Positions 1-6,559 of a stretch of DNA of 14,779 nucleotides are shown one piece after another (within the stretch, counting starts at the first letter, position 1; each line of letters starts with the position of its first letter). Location: positions 1-14,779 of the forward strand of contig JALRLA010000378.1 in assembly GCA_023254645.1 (NCBI GenBank). Direction: 5' to 3'. The notes under the pieces were generated by a model. It was not told the DNA's origin. It ran no database searches and saw only the letters and a list, made by a program, of their open reading frames with translations. Made by a program: the position numbers and the translations under genes. The DNA comes from Bacteroidia bacterium. GTDB taxonomy: Bacteria; Bacteroidota; Bacteroidia; NS11-12g; UBA955.

Positions 1-855
1 GTTCGTCGCTTTCCTGACATGGAGCCACTTGAACAGCATCAATTCGCCTTTCAAGTCTACGACCGAAGCGAGGCCTTGTTTCCCGAGCTCAAGGCTTTGG
101 CCAAAACTCCTCTGGTGCTGCGTTCCGTGTTGGATGCCAAAACCATCTTAAACGCCTTTTTCCGGGCTCAAGATTGGGTCGATTTTCGCATTCGCGAATC
201 GGCAGGTAAGTACTTCGCTGAATTTCGCTCGGCCGAACAGGCTTACAGCATAGAATTGCTTCAACCCAAGGTTCAGTTCAGGGACGATCCGGCCAAAGCC
301 AAGCGCGAACAGGGTCAGTTTGAACGAGCCATGGCCAATTACATGGCGGCGCGAAAAACCCGCGACAATGTGTTCGCTTCTTGGATTCAAGAAGGGCAGG
401 ACTCGGAGTGGCAGCAGGCTCGCTATGAAATTTTGGACCCCAGTTCAGGAGGTCGTCAACAACAGCGCGTAGACATGCGCCTGCGTTCCTTTGGCCGTTT
501 TTGCTGGGCGGCTCCTACCGAATTGAGCAGCCCCTTGGAATTGACTTTGCGTCTGGCTGAAACGGGTTCTGTGCCCATTGAGGCGCCTTCTTTGGTGTTG
601 CTTTATTCCAATCCGCCGTTTTGCCAAACGGTGCAATCGTCGGGCGAGTTTCGCTTGCAAATCGATGCCAAGCGCTTGCAAGCCATGGCCTGCCGGGATG
701 CCACTGGGCGATGTTTTCTCTTGAGCGGAACCGAGTTTCGATCCTTGAATACCAAATCATTGAGCACCTTGTATTTGCCCATGCACGAGGTGCCATCGTC
801 TTCCTTGAACGAAGCGGCGATTAATAAGATTTTGGGCATCAAAAAACGACCCTAA
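1..855 (+). CDS. Hypothetical protein, 3' part (5' end lies outside the window)
   Basis: I do not recognise this protein. The frame is open from the first base of the window. The first ATG (position 19) is preceded by in-frame codons without a stop, so that Met may be internal and the gene probably starts upstream. The visible 278 residues have no membrane segment. A Lys/Arg/Glu-rich, probably helical stretch lies at about residues 90-125 (counting from the Met at 19). It is followed by a region that reads like beta strands (about 145-260) containing three Cys, and a basic tail ending KKRP. A long charged helix followed by a beta-rich C-terminal domain resembles other uncharacterised, probably exported Bacteroidota proteins, but that is only an impression. 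The stop codon overlaps the next start (TAATG), so it is probably translationally coupled to the downstream symporter. Coding is certain; function is unknown. Confidence 0.8.
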   Translation, partial: VRRFPDMEPLEQHQFAFQVYDRSEALFPELKALAKTPLVLRSVLDAKTILNAFFRAQDWVDFRIRESAGKYFAEFRSAEQAYSIELLQPKVQFRDDPAKAKREQGQFERAMANYMAARKTRDNVFASWIQEGQDSEWQQARYEILDPSSGGRQQQRVDMRLRSFGRFCWAAPTELSSPLELTLRLAETGSVPIEAPSLVLLYSNPPFCQTVQSSGEFRLQIDAKRLQAMACRDATGRCFLLSGTEFRSLNTKSLSTLYLPMHEVPSSSLNEAAINKILGIKKRP

Positions 856-2336
856 TGGAAACTTTATCCTTAAGCCCTGGCCTGGTATTGGCCGCTTTGT
901 TGCTCTATTTTGGATTGCTCTTGGCCGTGGGCTGGTGGACGGGTAGAAAGGCCAATGACAACGGCTATTTCTTGGGCAATCGCCAGAGCCTCTGGTATTT
1001 GGTCGCCCTGGGTATGCTCAGCGATAGCATGAGCGGAGTGAGTTTCATTTCGGTGCCCGGTGCGGTTTGGAAGGCCAATTTTGGTTATTTGCAAGTAGTC
1101 ATGGGCTATGTGCTGGGATATTTGGCCATTGCCTACTGGTTGTTGCCTCTGTATTACAAACACAATCTCACGAGTATATACACCTATTTGGAGGGGCGGT
1201 TCGGTATGAGCGCCCAGCGAACGGGGTCCTTGTTTTTTGTGGGATCCCGGCTATTGGGGGCGGCGGGTAGACTGTACCTGACAGCCGCCATTTTGCAAAC
1301 CTTTTTGTTCGGCCCTTGGGGCATTCCCTTTGGCCTGTCGGTCAGTTTGATCATCGCGTTGATATTGCTCTACACATTCAAGGGTGGCATTTCCACCTTG
1401 GTGATCACCGATGCCTTGCAAAGTACCTTCCTCATCGGTGGATTATCAATTTGCATCTACGCGCTTTATCAGGGTTTGCCGCTTGATTTGCGCCAGCAAG
1501 GTTTCTTTTCTCTGGTGCAAAACAGCCCACACAGCGATTGGTTGAACCTGGACCCCTGGTCAAAAAGCTATTTCTGGAAGCACTTCTTGGGAGGGGCGGC
1601 CATTTGCATCGCCATGACGGGCTTGGATCAGAACATGATGCAGAAAAACCTGTCTTGTCGCAGCTTGAAAGACGCTCAAAAGAACATGGTGGCCACGGCC
1701 GTGGTGGTGTTTTTGGTGAACGTGTTCTTTCTTTCTTTGGGTGTGTTGATGATCGAATTCTTGCAGGCTAGTGCCGACCCTGTGCTGCAGCAGGTGAAGG
1801 ACGGAAAAGCCTTGACCGATTCCTTCTTCCCGCATATTGCCTTGAGCCAGTTGGGCCCGGTGGCGGGTTTGTCGTTTGTGTTGGGTTTGGCGGCCGCTAC
1901 CTTCAGCAGCGCCGATAGCGTCTTGACCACCTTGACCACGAGTACCTATTTCGATTTGTGGAACTTAGATGCCCGAAAAGACTTGAACGACGAGCAAAAA
2001 CTGCGCTATCGCCGCTACTTGCACATTGGTTTTGCTGTGGCCTTGTGGGCCAGCATCATGGCCTTCAAGGCCTTCAATCAGCAGGCTTTGATCGATACGG
2101 TCCTTGACCTGGCCAATTATACCTATGGCCCTTTGCTCGGTTTGTTCTTTGTTGGGATGTTTACTTCTTGGAAGCCCTCAGGCAAAGCCCTCGTCTCAGC
2201 CTGTATGGCTTCGCCTTTGCTCATCTACGGCTTGAAGCATATTCCTTTTCAGCAGTATCAATTCGGTTTTGAACTGTTGATCGTGAACGGAGCGATTACC
2301 GCTCTGTTGCTCGGTTTGGCGGCCCGGCTGCGCTGA
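855..2336 (+). CDS. Sodium:solute symporter (SSS family)
   Basis: An inner-membrane secondary transporter of 493 residues, a usual length for the SSS/SLC5 family, which couples Na+ entry to uptake of a solute. Hydrophobic segments run from about residue 8 to the C terminus, with roughly 13 predicted passes. Family landmarks are visible: the early loop with YFLGNR (38-43) before SLWYLV; the GxSF-type second helix with SDSMSGVSF (56-64); TFKGGIS (174-180) leading to VITDALQS; GLDQNMMQK (256-264); and FSSADSVLTT (350-359), where family members carry the Ser residues of the Na2 sodium site. Substrate cannot be assigned: sugars, proline, pantothenate and sialic acid are all transported by relatives, and the neighbours give no catabolic context. 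The start is the ATG overlapping the upstream stop by one base, implying coupling with the preceding unknown gene. Confidence 0.93.
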   Translation: METLSLSPGLVLAALLLYFGLLLAVGWWTGRKANDNGYFLGNRQSLWYLVALGMLSDSMSGVSFISVPGAVWKANFGYLQVVMGYVLGYLAIAYWLLPLYYKHNLTSIYTYLEGRFGMSAQRTGSLFFVGSRLLGAAGRLYLTAAILQTFLFGPWGIPFGLSVSLIIALILLYTFKGGISTLVITDALQSTFLIGGLSICIYALYQGLPLDLRQQGFFSLVQNSPHSDWLNLDPWSKSYFWKHFLGGAAICIAMTGLDQNMMQKNLSCRSLKDAQKNMVATAVVVFLVNVFFLSLGVLMIEFLQASADPVLQQVKDGKALTDSFFPHIALSQLGPVAGLSFVLGLAAATFSSADSVLTTLTTSTYFDLWNLDARKDLNDEQKLRYRRYLHIGFAVALWASIMAFKAFNQQALIDTVLDLANYTYGPLLGLFFVGMFTSWKPSGKALVSACMASPLLIYGLKHIPFQQYQFGFELLIVNGAITALLLGLAARLR

Positions 2337-2402
2337 TCGCTGCCGTAAAGTAGTCGGCGTTCATTCAAAGCGGTGGTGGCTAATTGAAGCGGTCCCATAA
2401 TG

Positions 2403-2427
2403 AAAAAAGGCGCCCGAAGGCGCCTTT
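2403..2427 (-). terminator. Rho-independent terminator, bidirectional but stronger on minus
   Basis: A perfect 6-bp GC stem, GGCGCC (2409-2414) and GGCGCC (2419-2424), encloses a CGAA loop. It is flanked by six A on the left and three T on the right, which extends the stem by A-T pairs. Read on the minus strand the hairpin is followed by six T, a good terminator for the lipoprotein gene ending at 2452. On the plus strand only TTT follows, so it may also end the symporter transcript less efficiently. The rest of the gap from 2337 holds nothing I recognise. Confidence 0.85.
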
Positions 2428-2451
2428 AGCTGCATCCCGTTTGCTCGGGTT

Positions 2452-2886
2452 TTAGAATGTTTCGTGGGCGAAATTGATGACCGTGGTGGGGAAATCGCCT
2501 TCCAAGAAGAAGATTTCGAAACTGCGGTTGGGATAGATTCTCAAGCCTGCGGGGATCAATTGCTCGTCGTTTTGGAAGGCGATCAATTTCCCGTAGCTAT
2601 CGACAATGCTGTAGAAGGTTACTCCATCGATGTCGACCACTGTACCGCCGGGTTGGAAGTGGAACACGTGAGATTCGTATTCCACTTGGCTTTGGTTCCA
2701 GTCAACATTTTGGATCATGAAGTTGGACTGGTTGTAGGGGGTCTGTACGCGCCGGGCACAGTTGGTGGTGATGGTTTTACCGTTCAGGAGGGCTTTGTCG
2801 CCTTCCAAGGCATTGATGTTTTCTTTTTGGCAAGCACCTGCGGCCAAAGTGACCAAGACCAGGGCGAAAAGGGATGCAGCTTTCAT
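2452..2886 (-). CDS. Small putative lipoprotein of unknown function
   Basis: Not recognised as a named family. The 144-residue product begins with a basic Met-Lys, a hydrophobic segment (residues 5-18) and a lipobox ending AAGAC, so Cys19 should be lipidated and the protein anchored in the envelope. The mature part starts CQKE. Gln at +2 argues against the inner-membrane retention signal known from E. coli, and the polar/acidic residues just after the Cys are of the kind that direct surface export of lipoproteins in some Bacteroidota; this is inference. The rest is rich in aromatic and beta-forming residues (for example FHFQPGGTVVDIDGVTFYSIVD), suggesting a small beta domain, with a second Cys at 43. 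It lies 42 bases downstream of another lipoprotein gene with no clear promoter between them, and is followed by a strong terminator, so the two are probably one operon. Confidence 0.8.
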   Translation of the reverse strand: MKAASLFALVLVTLAAGACQKENINALEGDKALLNGKTITTNCARRVQTPYNQSNFMIQNVDWNQSQVEYESHVFHFQPGGTVVDIDGVTFYSIVDSYGKLIAFQNDEQLIPAGLRIYPNRSFEIFFLEGDFPTTVINFAHETF

Positions 2887-2928
2887 GGTACTAGGTATTG
2901 GGGGGTTAGACTTTTGTTAGGAATTGGA

Positions 2929-3555
2929 TTATTTATTGGCGCCCAAGAACTCGACAGAGACAGTCTTTACAAGGGTGCTACCGTCCATGATGCGGATTTG
3001 CGCGCTCACTTTGCCCAAGTAGATGTCATGCATCAAGTTTTGGCTGCTGGCTTGCAAAGTGACAGTTTGAGAGATCATGGCAGGGGCTTCTACTTTGCGT
3101 TTGAAAAGACCTACAGAGTACTGCAAACTATCAGCTTCTTCTTCGATGGGGAACAAGTCCAATTCAGGGCAGAGGGCGTTTACTTGGCCTTGGATGAACT
3201 GGAAGCGAGTCTTGAAGAAGTTGGGATTGATCTCAGCTCGTTCTACTAAAAGAGAAACTTTAGCAGTGTCATCATATACATCTTGAATTAAAGTTGGAAC
3301 TCCAGATGTGTAGTGAATTTCGGTAATTTTTAAGTGACCATCCAAGGTGTAATCGGTGTACTGGCCGGTGGTCGTGCTGTAAGAGTTTGAAGCGCCGATT
3401 GCTTCGTTAGCTGACCAGTTCACATTTTTGTCAACATTCTGATTTACAATGCTTGACGATGAATTGCTGTTGGGAAGTAGGGCTTCTTTTTCGCAAGAGG
3501 CAAAAGCTACAGAAACAGCTGAAATCAGGGCGAGGGATTTGATTGAGTTTTTCAT
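2929..3555 (-). CDS. Putative lipoprotein of unknown function
   Basis: Not recognised as a named family. The 208-residue protein has a classic lipoprotein signal: MKNSIK, a hydrophobic stretch (8-19) and AFASC, placing the lipidated Cys at position 21. The mature N terminus CEKEALLPNSNSSSS gives a polar Ser/Asn linker, then probably beta-rich sequence with one further Cys in ALCPELD. No enzyme motif was found. The Cys-[Gln/Glu]-Lys-Glu start is shared with the downstream lipoprotein 42 bases away, suggesting the same sorting route. Upstream sequence is very AT-rich; the nearest -7-like box on this strand is TACATTCG (3631-3624), 7 of 8 matches to TAnnTTTG, which would give a leader of about 60 nt. 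A longer open frame on the opposite strand covers both lipoprotein genes, but the signal peptides support this strand. Confidence 0.82.
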   Translation of the reverse strand: MKNSIKSLALISAVSVAFASCEKEALLPNSNSSSSIVNQNVDKNVNWSANEAIGASNSYSTTTGQYTDYTLDGHLKITEIHYTSGVPTLIQDVYDDTAKVSLLVERAEINPNFFKTRFQFIQGQVNALCPELDLFPIEEEADSLQYSVGLFKRKVEAPAMISQTVTLQASSQNLMHDIYLGKVSAQIRIMDGSTLVKTVSVEFLGANK

Positions 3556-3643
3556 AATTTTTTATTTTTAATATTTTAAGTTTTTCTAATTGTTTGTTTT
3601 TGTTATTCGTTGAACTGTCGTTCCGAATGTAGAAGCACAAAAA

Positions 3644-3668
3644 GGGGGGGTATCCCCCCAAAAAAAAA
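3644..3668. repeat. Homopolymer hairpin G7-TAT-C6 followed by A9
   Basis: Seven G (3644-3650), TAT, six C (3654-3659) and nine A (3660-3668) are directly adjacent. Six G-C pairs can form around a GTAT loop, with flanking A runs on both sides. It lies about 90 bases upstream of the lipoprotein start codon at 3555. It could be a hairpin, a slippage-prone tract, or a terminator-like element on the minus strand, where five T follow the stem. Which of these applies cannot be told from sequence alone. Confidence 0.6.
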
Positions 3669-3775
3669 TGAAAAAAATTTTGCAAAAAGATTCAAATAGC
3701 AGATAAACAATGAGTTACAATGATGAAAATTTGCGGCAACTTTTTGATGTGTCTATGTATTTTGCGAAAAAATGC

Positions 3776-3803
3776 AACAAAAAACCTGATAAAAATCAGG
3801 TTT
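3776..3803 (-). terminator. Rho-independent terminator for the speA-like gene
   Basis: A perfect 9-bp inverted repeat, AAACCTGAT (3782-3790) and ATCAGGTTT (3795-3803), encloses a four-base A loop. Reading on the minus strand, the stem runs into TTTTTT then GTTG, the form of an intrinsic terminator. On the plus strand no T run follows. It sits about 215 bases beyond the stop codon at 4019, so the transcript would have a long 3' untranslated region. Confidence 0.82.
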
Positions 3804-4018
3804 ACGGGTTGGGCCGATGATGGCTAGAAGAATAAGATGTGGGGTTAGATGCTTTACAGGCCTTTGGCGTATGGAATTGCTTAGCCAAGAGGTCGAAGAT
3901 CTTTCGTGAAGTCTAATCTTGCATAGGTTAGTCCTATCATTGGAGTTTCATTCTCGATAGGTCGACATTGCCTATGAGGCTTGTTCCCCGTAGGTCTTTG
4001 AGTTCTTTTAAGGATGCC

Positions 4019-5419
4019 TTACATATACCCCAAGGTCTTTAACATGCTTTTGTAGCTCTGCTCCTTGGAGAACATTCTGAAGTGGTAGTCTCCATTTTCA
4101 TCGCGGTCGATGATGATGTGCTTGGGTGCAGGAGTTAAGCAGTGTTGAATGCCTCCGAATCCGCCGATGGTCTCTTGGTAAGCTCCGGTATTGAAAAACC
4201 CAATGTACAACGGATCTTCTGGATCGTATTTGGGCAGATAAATCGCATTGACATGTTGCTCGGAATTGTAGTAGTCATCGCTATCACAGGTGATGCCACC
4301 CAGCAATACGCGCTCGTATTCTTCGCCCCAGCGGTTGACCGGCAACATGATGAATTTCTTATTGATGGCCCAGGCATCGGGTAGGGTAGTCATGAAGCTG
4401 GAATCAATCATGTTCCAACGCTCGCGGTCGTTTTGGCGTTTTTGGTCTAACACGCTGTAGATTGCGCCGCCGGCTTCGCCGACGGTAAAGGAGCCAAATT
4501 CGGTAAAGATATCGGGTTCGTCAATTCCGGCCTCGCTGCATACCTGCTTGATTTGAGCAACAATCTCAGTTGCCATGTACTCATAGTCGTAACTGTAGTT
4601 CATGGAGTTTTTGATCGGGAAGCCCCCTCCAATGTTCAAGGTGCAAAGCTCTGGGCACTCTCGCTTAAGTTCGACATATACCTTCAAGCACTTGTGTAAT
4701 TCGTTCCAGTAGTAAGCCGTATCGTAGATGCCTGTGTTGATGAAGAAGTGCAGCATCTTCAACTTTACATTGGGCTGACCCTTGATCTTGTGGCGGTAGA
4801 AAGGCAGGATGTCCTTGTAGCCGATTCCCAATCGGGATGTGTAGAATTCGAATTTGGGTTCTTCTTCGGCCGCGATGCGTATACCGCAATTGATTTCTTT
4901 ATCCGTGAAGGTGAGTAGCTGGTCAATCTCTCTGGAGTTGTCGAAAACAGGGATGACATTGGTCCAGCCATTGTTGATCAATCCGGCGATGTTTTCGATG
5001 TAGCTGTCGCGCTTGAAACCATTGCATACCACGAACTTGTCTTTGCTTACTTTGCCTTGCTCGTGCAGGGTTTCAATCAGGTTAATGTCGTAGGTAGAAG
5101 AGGTTTCTAGGTGTACATTGTTCTTCAATACCTCATCTAAGGTGTGTTGAAAATGATTGCTTTTGGTACAGTAACAATAATAGTACTTGCCGTGGTAGTC
5201 GGCTTTGGCAATGGCTACATTGAACAGGGTTCGAGCCTTTTGGATATTCTCACTAATCTTGGGCAAGTAGGTGAATTTCAACGGTGTTCCATATTGTTCG
5301 ACCAGTTCCATCAAGGGGATATTGTGGTAGACCAAGCTCTCTTCATTGTCGCTCAACGTGAACTCCTCTTGAGGAAATTCGAAGGTTTGTTGAATCAGGT
5401 CAATGTACTTGTTTTTCAT
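4019..5419 (-). CDS. speA: Arginine decarboxylase-like, PLP-dependent (fold type III)
   Basis: Predicted cytoplasmic decarboxylase, probably converting arginine to agmatine, the entry to polyamine synthesis. The alanine-racemase-like barrel is followed by the C-terminal beta domain. Visible landmarks are the PLP-lysine region YCTKSNHF (Lys86), the glycine loop LNIGGGFP (261-268), TEFGSF (306-311) where relatives usually have E-P/S-G-R, the CDSDD active-site loop (Cys378), and FFNTGAYQETIGG (408-420), close to the GAYQE motif of SpeA. At 466 residues it is much shorter than the roughly 650-residue E. coli SpeA; this short form with TEFGSF is, from memory, usual in Bacteroidota and is annotated as arginine decarboxylase there. 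Substrate is therefore inferred; a related diamino acid is possible. No agmatinase gene adjoins it. A perfect -7 box lies 31 bases upstream, and the gene is divergent from mdh. Confidence 0.85.
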   Translation of the reverse strand: MKNKYIDLIQQTFEFPQEEFTLSDNEESLVYHNIPLMELVEQYGTPLKFTYLPKISENIQKARTLFNVAIAKADYHGKYYYCYCTKSNHFQHTLDEVLKNNVHLETSSTYDINLIETLHEQGKVSKDKFVVCNGFKRDSYIENIAGLINNGWTNVIPVFDNSREIDQLLTFTDKEINCGIRIAAEEEPKFEFYTSRLGIGYKDILPFYRHKIKGQPNVKLKMLHFFINTGIYDTAYYWNELHKCLKVYVELKRECPELCTLNIGGGFPIKNSMNYSYDYEYMATEIVAQIKQVCSEAGIDEPDIFTEFGSFTVGEAGGAIYSVLDQKRQNDRERWNMIDSSFMTTLPDAWAINKKFIMLPVNRWGEEYERVLLGGITCDSDDYYNSEQHVNAIYLPKYDPEDPLYIGFFNTGAYQETIGGFGGIQHCLTPAPKHIIIDRDENGDYHFRMFSKEQSYKSMLKTLGYM

Positions 5420-5450
5420 TCTTTTGATGTGTTATTGCCAAAAAGGTTGG

Positions 5451-5458
5451 CAAAAGTA
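5451..5458 (-). promoter_or_regulatory. -7 box of the speA-like gene promoter
   Basis: On the minus strand the sequence is TACTTTTG, an exact match to the Bacteroidota -7 consensus TAnnTTTG. It would give a 5' leader of roughly 25 nt before the ATG at 5419. No good TTG/TTTG -33 element is at the usual distance. A perfect 6-bp inverted repeat, TGCCAA (5436-5441) and TTGGCA (5447-5452), overlaps the end of the box and covers the likely transcription start, so it could be an operator. Confidence 0.65.
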
Positions 5459-5565
5459 ACTCATTTGGATGGGTTAAAAAATGAATAAGTAAGTGAGTTA
5501 GATTTATAGAATGTCTAGTAGGCTACTTCAAAAACTAGACGGAATCTTTGCCAAAACGGTTTTTC

Positions 5566-5590
5566 AAGCCCCCTAAGGGGCTTACCTTTG
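5566..5590 (+). promoter_or_regulatory. mdh promoter: -7 box with abutting hairpin
   Basis: TACCTTTG (5583-5590) matches the Bacteroidota -7 consensus exactly and would give a leader of about 20 nt before the ATG at 5618. Directly upstream is a perfect 7-bp inverted repeat, AAGCCCC (5566-5572) and GGGGCTT (5577-5583), with loop CTAA; its last T is the first T of the -7 box. The repeat occupies the spacer where RNA polymerase would bind. No TTG at the usual -33 distance was seen; a TTTG at 5547-5550 is too far away. Confidence 0.7.
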
Positions 5591-5617
5591 CAGCAGAAAA
5601 TCGAAAAATACCTAGAA

Positions 5618-6559
5618 ATGAGTAAAATTAGCGTTATCGGAGCAGGCAATGTAGGAGCCAGTTGTGCGGAGTACATCGCCATGAAGAACTTTGCTGCAGA
5701 AGTAGTGTTGTTGGACATCAAAGAGAACTTTGCTGAAGGCAAAGCGTTGGATTTGATGCAAACAGCCGCTTTGAATGGCTTTGAGACGCGCATTTCTGGA
5801 TCGACCAACGATTACAGCAAAACCGCTGGTAGCGACGTGGTGGTTATTACTTCAGGAGTTCCCCGCAAGCCCGGTATGACCCGTGAAGAATTGATCGGCA
5901 TCAACGCTGGTATCGTGAAGGGAGTTATGGGAAACTGCTTGAAGCATTCTCCAGAGGCTGTTTTCGTGATCGTTTCCAACCCCATGGATACCATGACCTA
6001 TTTGGCGATGAAAACCTCTGGTGTTCCTGCTCACCGCATCATCGGTATGGGTGGAGCCTTGGATAGCGCTCGTTTCCGTCATTATTTGTCTACAGCTTTG
6101 TCGGCTCCTGCTTTTGAGGTAGAAGGCATGGTGATCGGTGGTCATGGTGATACAACCATGATCCCCTTGACTTCCAAAGCTTCTTACAAAGGGGTTCCTG
6201 CATCTCAATTCCTCAGCGAGGACGTGTTGGGCAAGGTAAAAGCCGATACCATGGTGGGCGGTGCAACCTTGACCGGTATGTTAGGTACTAGTGCTTGGTA
6301 CGCTCCTGGTGCGGCTGTAACAGCGGTAGTTCAAAGCATCGTTTGCGACCAAAAGCGAATGATCCCCTGCTGTGTGTCTTTGAATGGTGAATACGGGCAG
6401 AGCGACATCTGCATCGGGGTTCCCGTGATCTTGGGTAAAAGCGGATGGGAGAAAATCGTTTCGATCGAACTCAACGAAGCTGAAAAAGCAGAGTTTGAGA
6501 AAAGCGCGAACGCAGTGCGCAATATGAACGCTGCGCTCGATTCTGTTTTGAGTGCCTAA
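5618..6559 (+). CDS. mdh: Malate dehydrogenase
   Basis: NAD-dependent oxidation of malate to oxaloacetate in the citric acid cycle; cytoplasmic. The 313-residue protein has the LDH/MDH type-3 layout. The Rossmann motif is GAGNVG (8-13), Asp33 lies after beta-2 (LLDI) and selects NAD, and the substrate loop GVPRKPGMTRE carries Arg83 and Arg89. SNPMD contains Asn121, DSAR contains Asp149 and Arg152, and GGHGD contains the catalytic His176. Arg83, where lactate dehydrogenases have Gln, supports malate rather than lactate. The start is the ATG giving MSKISVIGAG. An in-frame TTG at 5588 would add ten residues but lies inside the -7 box and is therefore not the start. The last codons overlap the GTG start of the downstream permease gene. 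Confidence 0.96.
   Translation: MSKISVIGAGNVGASCAEYIAMKNFAAEVVLLDIKENFAEGKALDLMQTAALNGFETRISGSTNDYSKTAGSDVVVITSGVPRKPGMTREELIGINAGIVKGVMGNCLKHSPEAVFVIVSNPMDTMTYLAMKTSGVPAHRIIGMGGALDSARFRHYLSTALSAPAFEVEGMVIGGHGDTTMIPLTSKASYKGVPASQFLSEDVLGKVKADTMVGGATLTGMLGTSAWYAPGAAVTAVVQSIVCDQKRMIPCCVSLNGEYGQSDICIGVPVILGKSGWEKIVSIELNEAEKAEFEKSANAVRNMNAALDSVLSA

Larger units (their letters stand above)
3556..4018. other. Gene-free AT-rich region between lipoprotein operon and speA-like gene
   Basis: No convincing coding sequence was found in 463 bases. From 3556 to about 3790 the sequence is very AT-rich and has long A and T runs. It contains a G7-TAT-C6-A9 hairpin (3644-3668), probably the promoter of the lipoprotein operon, and the terminator at 3776-3803. 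From 3804 to 4018 composition returns to the local norm. This part would be the 3' untranslated region of the speA-like gene and contains two short inverted repeats, ATAGG/CCTAT at 3923-3937 and again at 3957-3975. No tRNA-like or known riboswitch structure was recognised. Confidence 0.7.

Noticed and set aside
2464..3249. A long plus-strand open frame (261 codons) antisense to both lipoprotein genes
   Set aside because: It runs across two minus-strand genes that each have a clean lipoprotein signal peptide, and the gap between them. Its translation is Gly/Asp/Val-rich without any recognisable domain, as expected of a shadow frame.
3804..4018. A tRNA or known riboswitch in the gene-free region
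   Set aside because: No cloverleaf arms, T-loop sequence or CCA-proximal pairing were found, and the stretch lies downstream, not upstream, of the speA-like gene on its strand.
5588..5617. TTG at 5588 as start of malate dehydrogenase
   Set aside because: It lies within the -7 promoter box and adds ten residues before the conserved MSKISVIGAG start.
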